From positions 3,079,001 to 3,143,000 of the forward strand of contig NZ_JAUSZK010000001.1 in assembly GCF_030817495.1 (NCBI RefSeq): a DNA stretch of 64,000 nt, in the 5' to 3' direction. Both the position numbers and the translations under genes were made by a program. The stretch is from Streptomyces sp. V3I7 (GTDB lineage Bacteria > Actinomycetota > Actinomycetes > Streptomycetales > Streptomycetaceae). Positions 9,404 through 17,587 of this stretch are shown piece by piece. Below the pieces are notes generated by a model. It made no database searches, had not been told where the DNA came from, and was given only the letters and a program-made list of their open reading frames with translations. Numbering within the stretch: position 1 is the first letter of the stretch; every line of letters starts with the position of its first letter.

Positions 9404-9572
9404 CAGTGGAAGACGAGGTCCGCGACGGCCGGCCGCTTCCGGGCGGAAGCCCCCCGCCTGGGGAGGGTCGGGTGCGGCGGCGCGGGAGTCGGTCGGTAAC
9501 CTGAGGCCGCTGACAGACACCTAGGGCGGCTTTATCAGGGGTCGCCCCTGCGATCAAGGAGTTGCCGCCGCC

Positions 9573-10250
9573 GTGAGCAGCAGCCTTCGACGCGGCGCCC
9601 TCGCCGCCTCCGCCATCGTGTTCTCGATCGCCTCGCTCTCCGCGTGTGGCGCCGGCAACGACTCCCAGACCCTGGAGATCAAGCCGGACAACGCGGCCAC
9701 GAGCGTCGGCGACGTCAAGATCCAGAACGCCGTCGTCGTCACCCAGCCCGACGCCGAGGCCAACGGCCCGGCCGTCATCTCGGCGACCCTCTTCAACAAC
9801 GGCAACAAGGACCAGACCCTGGAGTCGATCAAGGTCGACGGCGTCAACGAGCCGGTCAAGCTCTCCCCCGCCAAGGGCCGGTCCCTGACCGTCCCGGCCC
9901 ACGGCTCGCTGATCCTCGGCGGCAAGGACAACGCCTCCGCCACGCTGGACAACAGCCAGGCCTCGGTCGCCAACGGCAACGCCCAGAAGATCACCTTCAC
10001 CCTGAGCAGCACCGGTGACGTGAGCCTGCGCGCCTTCGTCGTGCCGGCCGTGAGCTACTTCAGCTCGTGGGGCCCGAGCCAGGTCCCGTCGGCGCCGGCC
10101 GCCGCCTCGGCGACCGAGGACGCGGGCGCGAAGCCGGGCGCGAAGCCGGGCGCCAAGCCGGGCGCGAGCGGCAGCGCCAAGCCGTCCGACGCCGCCTCCA
10201 AGGCCGCGGCCACCCCGAGCGACTCGGCCTCCGCGTCCGCCAAGCACTGA
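9573..10250 (+). CDS. Secreted lipoprotein of unknown function
   Basis: 225 residues. A basic N-terminus, hydrophobic segment and lipobox LSAC with C25 mark a lipoprotein. The mature part (residues 30-165) reads as one beta-rich domain, with TLEIKPDNAA, VVVTQPDAE and TFTLSSTGDVSL, reminiscent of the DUF461/PCuAC-type copper-chaperone-like lipoproteins of actinobacteria, but no His/Met copper motif is visible. The last 45 residues are low complexity with KPGA repeats and Ser/Ala. GTG 9573 follows CAAGGAG. It lies before phoP in convergent orientation. Confidence 0.75.
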   Translation: MSSSLRRGALAASAIVFSIASLSACGAGNDSQTLEIKPDNAATSVGDVKIQNAVVVTQPDAEANGPAVISATLFNNGNKDQTLESIKVDGVNEPVKLSPAKGRSLTVPAHGSLILGGKDNASATLDNSQASVANGNAQKITFTLSSTGDVSLRAFVVPAVSYFSSWGPSQVPSAPAAASATEDAGAKPGAKPGAKPGASGSAKPSDAASKAAATPSDSASASAKH

Positions 10251-10260
10251 GCCACGGCGC

Positions 10261-10400
10261 GCGTCGCGTCGTACCGGCGTACGCGCACGTCGCGTCGTAC
10301 CGGCGTACGCGCACGTCGCGTCGTACCGGCGTACGCGCACGAGCGGGCGTACCAGCAGGCGTACCGGCGTACGCGTACCAGCGGGCGTACCGGCGTACGG
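10261..10400. repeat. 26-bp tandem repeat and related GTACCGGCGTACG units
   Basis: Three near-perfect 26-bp units start at 10265, 10291 and 10317, each containing CGTACCGGCGTACGC; diverged shorter copies continue to 10400. It is in the convergent gap after the lipoprotein gene. The unit length is not a multiple of three. Confidence 0.8.
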
Positions 10401-10409
10401 AAACACGCG

Positions 10410-10443
10410 GAAGGGCGGCTTCCCCTCGGGGATGCCGCCCTTC
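10410..10443. terminator. Terminator between the lipoprotein gene and phoP
   Basis: Arms GAAGGGCGGC (10410-10419) and GCCGCCCTTC (10434-10443), with CCCC/GGGG in the loop. Serves both convergent genes. Confidence 0.75.
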
Positions 10444-10487
10444 GCCGTACCGCCTGACTACCCGCCCGCCGACTACCCGCCCGCGGC

Positions 10488-11168
10488 CTACGGCTCGAAC
10501 TTGTAGCCGAGGCCGCGGACCGTCACCAGGTAGCGCGGCGCGCCCGGGTCGGGCTCGATCTTGGCGCGCAGCCGCTTGACGTGGACGTCCAGCGTCTTGG
10601 TGTCACCGACGTAGTCGGCGCCCCAGACGCGGTCGATGAGCTGCATACGGGTCAGCACGCGGCCCGCGTTGCGCAGCAGCATCTCCAGCAGGTCGAACTC
10701 CTTCAGCGGCAGGTCGACCTTGGAGCCGGAGACGGTGACCACGTGCCGGTCGACGTCCATGCGGACCGGGCCCGCCTCCAGGGCGGCCGGGGTGACCTCC
10801 TCCGGCTCGCCGCGGCGGCGCAGCACGGCGCGGATGCGCGCGACCAGCTCGCGCGAGGAGAACGGCTTGGTGACGTAGTCGTCGGCTCCTATCTCCAGGC
10901 CGACGACCTTGTCGATCTCGCTGTCCTTGGCGGTGACCATGATCACCGGGACGTTGGAGCGGCCGCGCAGCTGGCGGCAGACCTCGGTACCGGGCAGCCC
11001 CGGCAGCATCAGGTCGAGGAGGACGAGGTCGGCGCCGTTGCGCTCGAACTCGTCGAGTCCGTCGGGGCCCGTGGTCGCCACGGCGACTTCGAAGCCTTCC
11101 TTGCGGAGCATGTACGACAGGGCGTCGGAGAAGGATTCCTCGTCCTCGACGACGAGCACTCGGGTCAC
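10488..11168 (-). CDS. phoP: Phosphate response regulator PhoP (OmpR family)
   Basis: 226 residues. The receiver domain starts VTRVLVVEDEESF, with the phosphoacceptor Asp in DLVLLDLMLPG and the conserved Lys in VTAKDSE; the C-terminal winged helix (LKEFDLLEMLLRNAGRVLTR through YLVTVRGLGYKFEP) binds PHO boxes. Activated by PhoR on phosphate starvation, it controls the pho regulon and antibiotic production in Streptomyces. GTG at 11166-11168 overlaps the phoR stop (GTGA), so the pair is translationally coupled. Longer upstream frames are shadow. Confidence 0.95.
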   Translation of the reverse strand: MTRVLVVEDEESFSDALSYMLRKEGFEVAVATTGPDGLDEFERNGADLVLLDLMLPGLPGTEVCRQLRGRSNVPVIMVTAKDSEIDKVVGLEIGADDYVTKPFSSRELVARIRAVLRRRGEPEEVTPAALEAGPVRMDVDRHVVTVSGSKVDLPLKEFDLLEMLLRNAGRVLTRMQLIDRVWGADYVGDTKTLDVHVKRLRAKIEPDPGAPRYLVTVRGLGYKFEP

Positions 11169-12493
11169 GGAAGGACCTCCGGGGAAGGAAGCGTTTCGCA
11201 CGCGTTTGATTCGGGGGGTTCTTCGGGTGATGCGGAGGGGGACCGGTCGTCCTCTTCGTCGAGGCCGGGGTGCTGCTGGGCGCGGTCTCGGGCCGCACCC
11301 GCCTCCGGGAGTCGCAGGGTGAAGGTGGAGCCCTGGTTCTCGGCGCTCCACACCGTGACCTCCCCGCCGTGCGAGGCGACCACGTGCTTGACGATCGCGA
11401 GGCCCAGGCCGGTTCCGCCGGTGGCGCGGGAGCGGGCCGGGTCGACGCGGTAGAAGCGCTCGAAGATGCGCTCCTTGTCCTTGTCGGAGATGCCGATGCC
11501 CTGGTCGGTCACGGCGAGCTCGATCATGTCACCACCCGGCGCGGTGACCCGACGGGCGGCGATGCCCACCCGGGTGTGGGCCGGGGAGTAGTTGACGGCG
11601 TTCTCGACCAGGTTGCCGAGGGCGGCGGCGAGCTGGCCGCGGTTGCCCCAGACGTACAGCTCGGAGGTGCCGCCCGCCCGTCGCCCGCCACCACCCTGAT
11701 CGAGCCCTTCGGGCGCCCAGAGATTCGAGGCCATGGTGATCTGCTTGGTGCCCGCCTGGTGCCGGCAGCGGTCGATGGCCTCGGCGACCAGCTTGTCGAC
11801 GCGGACCGGCTCGGCGTCCTCCAGCGGATCGTCGTTCTGCACCCGGGAGAGGTCGATAAGTTCCTGGACCAGGTTGGTCAGGCGGGTGGCCTCGATCTGC
11901 ATGCGCCCGGCGAAGCGCTCGACGGCCTCCGGGTCGTCGGAAGCGTCCATGACGGCCTCGGACAGCAGGGAGAGCGCGCCGACGGGGGTCTTCAGCTCAT
12001 GGCTCACGTTCGCGACGAAGTCGCGGCGTACCGCCTCGATGCGGCGGGCCTCGGTGAGGTCCTCGACCAGGAGGAGGACGAGCCGCGAGCCGAGCGGGGC
12101 GACGCGCGCGGAGACGGCGAGTGCCTCGCCCCGTCCGCTGCCCCGCCGGGGCAGATCCAGCTCGACCTGGCGTATCTCGCCGTCGCGCCGGGTGTCGCGG
12201 GCCATCTGGAGCATGGGCTCGACGGCGAGCTTGCCGCCCCGGACCAGCCCGATGGCGTACGCGGCGGAGCTCGCCTTGATCACGGTGTCGGCCTCGTCGA
12301 GGACGACGGCGGAGGAGCGCAGCACCGACAGCACGGTGTCCACGCCGGGCGGAAGCACCGCGTCCGTGTGGAGGGAGGTGCGCGTGGGGCGCTTCTGCTC
12401 CCGCTCGCTCCAGCGGAACGCCAGCATGGCGATGACGCCGGTGAGCACCCCGGCGATCGCAGCCGCTGCGGCGACCGCCGCGTTCACGTCCAT
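11165..12493 (-). CDS. phoR: Phosphate sensor histidine kinase PhoR
   Basis: 442 residues. One N-terminal membrane helix (about residues 5-27) is followed by a PAS-like region, the HisKA box FVANVSHELKTPVGALS with the phospho-accepting His, and the HATPase domain: N box NLVENAVNYSP, G1 DQGIGIS, and G2 GTGLGLAIVKH. A stretch of GGGGRRAGG in the kinase linker is a Gly/Arg insertion. The protein phosphorylates PhoP. It is the first gene of phoR-phoP, divergent from phoU, with the PHO box between them. Confidence 0.95.
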   Translation of the reverse strand: MDVNAAVAAAAAIAGVLTGVIAMLAFRWSEREQKRPTRTSLHTDAVLPPGVDTVLSVLRSSAVVLDEADTVIKASSAAYAIGLVRGGKLAVEPMLQMARDTRRDGEIRQVELDLPRRGSGRGEALAVSARVAPLGSRLVLLLVEDLTEARRIEAVRRDFVANVSHELKTPVGALSLLSEAVMDASDDPEAVERFAGRMQIEATRLTNLVQELIDLSRVQNDDPLEDAEPVRVDKLVAEAIDRCRHQAGTKQITMASNLWAPEGLDQGGGGRRAGGTSELYVWGNRGQLAAALGNLVENAVNYSPAHTRVGIAARRVTAPGGDMIELAVTDQGIGISDKDKERIFERFYRVDPARSRATGGTGLGLAIVKHVVASHGGEVTVWSAENQGSTFTLRLPEAGAARDRAQQHPGLDEEDDRSPSASPEEPPESNACETLPSPEVLP

Positions 12494-12566
12494 GGTTCAA
12501 GGTTAGGCATGGGCTCCACCCTGGTCACAGCCATCGGGATGCGAGCTCGAACACTCGTCGCCCAGA

Positions 12567-12599
12567 GTTCACCGTCATGCCAGCACCGGTTCACTCGGG
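12567..12599. promoter_or_regulatory. PHO box (PhoP binding site) between phoR and phoU
   Basis: Three 11-nt direct-repeat units in register: GTTCACCGTCA (12567-12577), a weak middle unit (12578-12588) and GTTCACTCGGG (12589-12599). This matches the Streptomyces PHO-box pattern of GTTCACC-type units spaced 11 nt. It lies in the 235-base gap shared by divergent phoR-phoP and phoU, so it can autoregulate the system. Confidence 0.85.
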
Positions 12600-12728
12600 G
12601 TGGCGGAAGCCGACGTGTAGGGGCCGCAGCGTGGGAGCGTGGGGTTCGCAGCACCGGTTGCGCCGCGGGCTCGGCCCGCGACCGCGGAACCCCGGAACCC
12701 CGAGAGAACTCGTACGAGAGGAACCCTG

Positions 12729-13418
12729 ATGCGGGACGCGTACCACGAGGAACTGGACTCGATCGGCGACGGCCTGGTGGAGATGGCCCGGCTGGTCGGC
12801 TCGGCGATCGGGCGCGCCACGACGGCGATCCTCGACGCCGACCTCAAGCTGGCGGAGAGCGTCATCGAGGCGGACCAGAGGGTCGACGAGATCCAGCACG
12901 ACCTGGAGGCGCGGGCGATAGCTCTGCTGGCCCGCCAGCAGCCGGTGGCCACCGACCTGCGGATCGTCGTCACGTCGCTGCGCATGTCGGCCGATCTGGA
13001 GCGCTCCGGCGACCTGGCCCAGCACGTCGCGAAGCTCGCGCGCCTGCGCTTCCCCGCGCGCGCGGTTCCGCACGACCTGCACGCCACCATCCTGGAGATG
13101 GGCCAGCTCGCGCAGCGCCTGATGGCGAAGGCGGCCGAGGTGATCATCACGAAGGACGTCGACCTCGCGCTCCAGCTGGAGCAGGACGACGACGAGATGG
13201 ACCGCCTCCACCGCACCCTCTTCCAGCACCTGATGGACGACCGCTGGAAGCACGGCATCGAGACCGCCGTCGACGTCACCCTGCTCGGCCGCTACTACGA
13301 GCGCTACGCCGACCACGCGGTGGCGGTCGCCAAGCGCGTCGTCTACCTGGTGACCGGCGAACACGCGGACGAACTCCAGCAGGACATCCAGCCGGTTACG
13401 GGGGTGGAGGGGGCGTAG
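12729..13418 (+). CDS. phoU: Phosphate transport/signalling regulator PhoU
   Basis: 229 residues, all helical, made of two PhoU repeats. Conserved metal-cluster segments are visible: DLRIVVTSLRMSADLERSGD in repeat 1 and LLGRYYERYADHAVAVAKRVVY in repeat 2 (the E/D-x-x-x-D signatures). PhoU connects the Pst phosphate transporter to PhoR and damps the pho response. ATG 12729 follows GAGAGGAAC at good spacing; the frame extends upstream only as shadow. Divergent from phoR-phoP. Confidence 0.95.
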   Translation: MRDAYHEELDSIGDGLVEMARLVGSAIGRATTAILDADLKLAESVIEADQRVDEIQHDLEARAIALLARQQPVATDLRIVVTSLRMSADLERSGDLAQHVAKLARLRFPARAVPHDLHATILEMGQLAQRLMAKAAEVIITKDVDLALQLEQDDDEMDRLHRTLFQHLMDDRWKHGIETAVDVTLLGRYYERYADHAVAVAKRVVYLVTGEHADELQQDIQPVTGVEGA

Positions 13419-13545
13419 TCCCCGCCGGGGGTCGGCTTCGTACTGTGCTCCGGCCCTGTGGGTAGCGGGGCCGGCCTCATGCTGGTGCCGGTCTCGTAGC
13501 GGTGGCCGGGTGGCACTCGTGCGGGTGCCCGGGGGGCCCTCGTAA

Positions 13546-13648
13546 CCGGTGCCCGGTGGACCCTTGGGCCGGTGCCCGGTGGACCCTTGGGCCGGTGCCC
13601 GGTGGACCCTTGGGCCGGTGGCCGGTGGACCCTTGGGCCGGTGGCCGG
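13546..13648. repeat. 23-bp tandem repeat, four copies plus a partial
   Basis: Units beginning CCGGTGCCCGG (then TGGACCCTTGGG) start at 13546, 13569, 13592 and 13615; the fourth has one substitution and a fifth decays after about 11 bases. The 23-bp length breaks every reading frame. Confidence 0.85.
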
Positions 13649-13778
13649 GCGGGCGGCCCTCCTCGTATCGGTGCCGGCGTCGTAGCTGTGGCCGGGTGGC
13701 CCTCGACGTACCGGTGCCGTTCCCGTGCTCGGCCTCGCACCGGGCCCGGGCGCGCCCTCGGGCCGGTGGCCGGGTGGG

Positions 13779-13848
13779 CCTCGGGCGACGGCGGGGTGGG
13801 CCTCGGGCGACGGCGGGGTGGGCCTCGGGCGACGGCCGGGTGGGCCCG
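13779..13848. repeat. 22-bp tandem repeat, three copies
   Basis: Units CTCGGGCGACGGCGGGGTGG plus GC, repeated three times with a changed last unit, 130 bases after the 23-bp array. Confidence 0.8.
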
Positions 13849-14012
13849 GAGGCCAGGGTTCCGCACGCCGTCGGCGTTCCCGGCGTGCCCGGCGCCTCCG
13901 TGCGCCGTTGATGCGCCCGGGGAAACGGGCATGCAATGGGCGAAGGCACCAGGCGCCCTTAGTCATGCCGTCATGCCTCATGCCTGATGCCTCAGTCCTC
14001 CAGGAGGGACCC

Positions 14013-14168
14013 ATGGCCGAATCCCCCAGCACGACGCCCGACCCCACGCGGGACCGCGAGACCGAGCAGCCCGCCGAGATCACGAGCCTCCCGCTCATCG
14101 GCGCGTGCGGCTGCGGCTCGGGCTGCACCTGCGGATGCCAGCAGGGCAACCCCTGCCAGTGCGGCTGA
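14013..14168 (+). CDS. Small cysteine-rich (metallothionein-like) protein
   Basis: 51 residues. After a 30-residue hydrophilic N-terminus the last 20 residues contain seven cysteines in C-x-C and C-x3-C spacings, with many Gly: the segments ACGCGSGCTCGC and CQCG. That density resembles bacterial metallothioneins and would bind Zn, Cu or Ni thiolates. ATG 14013 has an excellent AGGAGGG site five bases upstream, and a perfect 16-bp terminator follows. The neighbour is a DUF4242 protein whose S. coelicolor homologue binds nickel, which supports a metal role. No named family recognised. Confidence 0.7.
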   Translation: MAESPSTTPDPTRDRETEQPAEITSLPLIGACGCGSGCTCGCQQGNPCQCG

Positions 14169-14209
14169 CAGCCCAGCCACTCAATACGCCGAGCCGACGC
14201 CGACGCCGA

Positions 14210-14257
14210 CGCCGTAGGGCCCCGGGATCCGAGTTGGATCACCGGGGCCCTACGGCG
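14210..14257 (+). terminator. Strong terminator after the Cys-rich gene
   Basis: Perfect 16-bp arms, 14210-14225 and 14242-14257 (core CCGTAGGGCCCCGG / CCGGGGCCCTACGG), with a 16-base loop, 42 bases after the stop. Confidence 0.85.
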
Positions 14258-14326
14258 TTCGCCCGGCACGTGAGGTCGGGCGCACCATGGAAGAAAGGGG
14301 GATCGGCAGGAAGGAGGTGCGACGCC

Positions 14327-14575
14327 ATGGCCCAGTTCATGGACGTGCACCACGGAATGAAGGGCATCACCGCCGACCAGCTGCTGGAGGCCCACAACGC
14401 CGACCTCGCCATAGAGGAAGACGAGCACGTGCACTTCGAGCGAGCCTGGGCGGACCCCGCCTCCGGCGAGGTCTACTGCCTCTCCGAGGCCCCCTCGGCC
14501 GAAGCGGTCCAGCGGATCCACGAACGCGCGGGGCACCGGGCGGACGAGATCCACGAGGTGTCACTGATCGTCTGA
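14327..14575 (+). CDS. DUF4242 nickel-binding-type protein (SCO4226-like)
   Basis: 82 residues, a single DUF4242 ferredoxin-like domain. The sequence MAQFMDVHHGMKGITADQ with neighbouring histidines near the N-terminus, HVHFERAW in the middle and HERAGHRADEI at the end supply likely metal ligands. From recall, the S. coelicolor homologue SCO4226 was crystallised and shown to bind nickel; its cellular role is not settled. ATG 14327 follows GGAGGTGC. It is downstream of the Cys-rich gene but behind a strong terminator, so it probably has its own promoter. Confidence 0.85.
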   Translation: MAQFMDVHHGMKGITADQLLEAHNADLAIEEDEHVHFERAWADPASGEVYCLSEAPSAEAVQRIHERAGHRADEIHEVSLIV

Positions 14576-15151
14576 CCATTACCAGGGGGCGCGCGCTGAG
14601 GCGCGCTGCACCACCGAAGTGCTTCCTTCACTACCGCGCGATGACGGAACGCCCCTTCCACTTGCCAGGAAATCGCTGAAGTCTTGGCGGGCACAAGGAG
14701 GGGGGATTGTGAAGATCGATCCGTGCCCGCCGCAGACTCGTCACGCCTGACGGTGCATCACGGCACGCCTTGGACCTCACAGAAGACTGAAAAGTATCGA
14801 CTTCATAACAAGGGCTCCATGCGTCGACTCCTTGTTGAACTCTTGAGGTCCACAAATGAGGGGGACTTGTGAAGATCTACAGGTGCGCTTCACGCACGTT
14901 CGGGCGGGGGGCCCGGACGCACCGGTAACACGCGGTGGCTCAACGGGAGTACGCGCCGCGACCCGACGGGGGGTCGTCCCGGCGCACCACTCCCCACTCT
15001 TTCTCGCACCACTTCTTGCACCGCGTCTTGCACCACTTCTGCACCACCCGACGCCACGGCTGACTGCTTCAGGAACAGGCAGCCGTACTTCAGGGGCGCC
15101 GTTTCCCGGCCCGCGCAGGTCCGCGGGCCGGCTAGAGGTGAGGAAAACTTC
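14576..15151. other. 576-base leader region of the UDP-sugar dehydrogenase gene
   Basis: No gene larger than 25 codons is supported. Two similar blocks (14687-14719 and 14849-14879) share a GGGGGA-TTGTGAAGATC core with a Shine-Dalgarno-like stretch and a GTG codon; they would give 13- and 19-residue peptides. Inverted repeats lie between them (TGGACCTCA 14771-14779 with TGAGGTCCA 14844-14852; AACAAGG 14807-14813 with CCTTGTT 14830-14836). Confidence 0.5.
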
Positions 15152-16498
15152 ATGCGCATCTGTGTGCTCGGGCAGGGCTATGTCGGCCTGCCCCTGGCCC
15201 TGAGGGCCGCCGCAGCCGGACACACCGTGACCGGTTACGAACCCGACCGCCGGCGCTGCGAGTCGCTGGCCGCCGGATCGTCGTACATCGAGGACATCGG
15301 CTCCAACCGCCTGCGTGACGCACTGAGTTCGGGCGCCTATATCCCGACGTCGGACCCACGGGACCTCAAGGGCTTCGACGTCGCGGTCATCACGGTGCCG
15401 ACCCCGCTGACCGACCGCGCCCCGGACCTCAGCTGCGTACGGGAGGCCGGCGAGCTGCTGGGGGCACTGCTGGAGCCGGGCGCGACCGTGGTGCTGGAGT
15501 CGACCACGTACCCCGGGACCACGCGAGACGTCCTCATCCCGCTGCTGGAGCAGGGCTCGGGCCTCGTCGCCGGACGGGACTTCCACGTCGGGTTCAGCCC
15601 CGAGCGCATCGACCCGGGCAACTCCGCCTGGACGCTGGAGAACACCCCGAAGATCGTCGCCGGGCTCACCGAGTCGTGTCTGGCACGGGTGAAGGCCTTC
15701 TACGACTCCGTCACCGAAGTGACCGTCCCTGCTTCGGGGTTGGAGGAGGCGGAGCTGGCCAAGGTGTTCGAGAACACCTACCGGCACGTCAACATCGCGC
15801 TGGTCAACGAGCTCTCCCGGATGGCGCACACCCTCGGCGTGGACGTGTGGCACACGCTGGACCTGGCGGCGACCAAGCCGTTCGGCTTCGCCAAGTTCCT
15901 GCCGGGACCCGGCGTGGGCGGCCACTGCCTCCCCATCGACCCCGTCTACCTCAGCCACCACGTCAAGGCGCGGCACGGCCAGACGTTCCGGCTCATCGAA
16001 CTGGCCCAGGACATCAACGAGAGCCAGCCCGACTACGTGGTGCGCCGGCTCCAGGACGCGCTCAACCGCCGCTTCCGGCGCAGTGTGCACGGGGCTCGCA
16101 TCCTCGCCCTCGGCGCCGCCTACAAGCCGGGCACCGCGGACGCCCGCCAGTCGCCGGCCGTCCAGGTCATCGACCGGCTGCGCGCGATGGGAGCGGACGT
16201 CACCGTCGTCGACCCCTATCTGTCCGACGGCGGCAGTACGAGCATCCCCTTCTCCGCCGGGACCGGGGCCGACACCGGTGTCGGGGCTGACACCCGGGCC
16301 GGGGCTGACACCGAGGCCGGCACTGGAGTCGAGGCTGACACCAGGACCGGGGCCGCCGTGAGCGTCGCCGACTTCGACGCGGTCGTCCTGCTCACGTCGC
16401 ACGGCGAGTTCGACCTCGCGCGGGTCGCCTCCGAGGCGGCGTACGTCCTCGACACCCGCGGGGTCATGGAGCGCGCCCCGCACGTCGAGCGCCTCTAG
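15152..16498 (+). CDS. Nucleotide-sugar dehydrogenase (UDP-glucose / UDP-N-acetylmannosamine type)
   Basis: 448 residues. The NAD-binding fold starts MRICVLGQGYVGLPLA; STTYPGTT and the helix EEAELAKVFENTYRHVNIALVNE follow; the catalytic Cys is in GPGVGGHCLPIDP. This enzyme class oxidises a UDP-sugar C6 alcohol to a uronic acid with 2 NAD. WecC-like motifs favour a UDP-HexNAc substrate, but UDP-glucose is not excluded. Near residue 370 there is a low-complexity insert of GADT-type repeats not found in the family core. Remnants of an IS481 element begin four bases after the stop. Probable partner of the GT2 synthase at 17588-18976. Confidence 0.85.
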   Translation: MRICVLGQGYVGLPLALRAAAAGHTVTGYEPDRRRCESLAAGSSYIEDIGSNRLRDALSSGAYIPTSDPRDLKGFDVAVITVPTPLTDRAPDLSCVREAGELLGALLEPGATVVLESTTYPGTTRDVLIPLLEQGSGLVAGRDFHVGFSPERIDPGNSAWTLENTPKIVAGLTESCLARVKAFYDSVTEVTVPASGLEEAELAKVFENTYRHVNIALVNELSRMAHTLGVDVWHTLDLAATKPFGFAKFLPGPGVGGHCLPIDPVYLSHHVKARHGQTFRLIELAQDINESQPDYVVRRLQDALNRRFRRSVHGARILALGAAYKPGTADARQSPAVQVIDRLRAMGADVTVVDPYLSDGGSTSIPFSAGTGADTGVGADTRAGADTEAGTGVEADTRTGAAVSVADFDAVVLLTSHGEFDLARVASEAAYVLDTRGVMERAPHVERL

Positions 16499-16502
16499 AT
16501 GT

Positions 16503-17085
16503 ATTGATCACGAGCGTTGTTGACACTCGCAGGGCTTGATCATGGCGAAGACCTCCGGTGTGGTGGAGCTGTCTAGGACTGCACCGCACGGAGGTCTTCG
16601 TGTCCCACCGTAATGCCCGGCTGACCGTTCACGGCAGACGGCTTCTCGTTGAACGTGTCCGCGTAGGTCGCCCCGTTGCGCATGTCGCGGCGGAGATGGG
16701 CATCTCGCGGGCCACGGCTCACAAGTGGGTCCGCCGCTGGCGGACTGAGGGCGAGTCGGGCCTGCACGACCGTTCCAGCAGGCCGCGGACGACACCCCAC
16801 CGCACGCCCGCGATGGTGGAGGCCCACGTGTGCCAACTGCGTCAGGCCCGCAAGCTCGGCCCGGCCCGCATCGGCCCCGCCCTGGGCATGCCCGCCTCGA
16901 CCGTGCACCGCATCCTGGGCCGCCAGGCAGGCCGTGCCCGACGCAGCAGCATGGGCTTCGACTACGTCCACTCCGCCGTCGACGACCACAGCCGCCTCGC
17001 CTACAGCGAGATCCACCCGGACGAGAAAGCCGACACCTGCGCAGGCTTCCTCCGCCGAGCCGCAGCCTTCTTCGCCACCTGCAGC
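16503..17085 (+). mobile_element. IS481 family element, 5' part with truncated transposase
   Basis: The transposase frame starts at GTG 16600 (VSHRNARLTVHGRRLL). The helix-turn-helix ISRATAHKWVRRW and the Arg-rich region are intact, then the frame jumps from GRARRSS to MGFDYVHSAVDDHSRLAYSEI, losing the first catalytic Asp region; the sequence ends after RRAAAFFA, before the catalytic Glu. So the copy is dead. Its first 157 bases (16503-16659) recur at 28907-29063 with one mismatch, which defines the left end. Confidence 0.8.
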
Positions 17086-17540
17086 TCCGCGCAAAAGCCA
17101 CGCGCCGCGCCCTTGACTGGCAGCACCAGACCACCACCAACCTTGCCCGCACCTACGGCACCGTGGTGGTCGAAGCACTCACCATCACGAACATGGTCAA
17201 GTCCGCCAAGGGCACCGTCGAAGAGCCAGGGGCGAACGTCAAGCAGAAGGCCGGTCTCAACCGCTCCATCAGCCAGGAGGCATGGGGGCGCACGGTCGCG
17301 ATGCTGGCGTACAAACTGGAACGGCTCGGCGGTGTCCTGGTCAAAGTCCCAGCCCCCGGGCACCTCCCGGCGCTGCTCGGCATGCGGCCTCACCACGCCG
17401 GACAGCCGGGAAGACCAGGCCACGTTCGTATGCAAGAACCACCGGCTGCGGCTTCCAGGCGAACGCCGACTGGAACGCCGCCCGGAACATCTTGCACCTG
17501 TACCGGATCGGCACTGACGCACTTCTCGTCCCGCTGAGTC
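17086..17540 (+). pseudogene. TnpB (IS200/IS605 OrfB) C-terminal remnant
   Basis: Spread over three frames. Frame one shows TYGTVVVEALTITNMVKSAK with the RuvC Glu and a central helix with NRSISQEAWGR; frame two SRRCSACGLTTPDSR, the first half of the zinc ribbon; frame three TGCGFQANADWNAARNIL, the second half plus the last catalytic Asp. At least two frameshifts and loss of the N-terminal two thirds make it a pseudogene. A GC-rich stem-loop cluster just after it (17548-17583) may be the old right end. Confidence 0.75.
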
Positions 17541-17587
17541 CGGACATAGCTCCGCCCCAGGAGGGGCGGGTCCCGGGGCGGAGAGCT

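Larger units (their letters stand above)
8924..9572. other. 649-base divergent intergenic region between carD and a lipoprotein gene
   Basis: No convincing gene. It holds the promoters of both flanking genes, a 14-bp imperfect inverted repeat (9218-9269) and two consecutive TGACTC-NN-GAGTCA palindromes (9366-9403), all described separately. Confidence 0.5.
13419..14012. other. 594-base gap with two families of tandem repeats
   Basis: Very GC-rich. Apart from the 23-bp and 22-bp repeats listed separately, no gene is supported; frames across it owe their length to the repeats and to lack of AT. Confidence 0.6.

Noticed and set aside
10261..10400. Regular 26-bp repeats that look like a CRISPR array
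   Set aside because: Units are contiguous with no unique spacers, and no cas gene is near.
13546..13848. CRISPR-like arrays after phoU
   Set aside because: Direct tandem repeats without spacers; unit lengths 22 and 23 bp.
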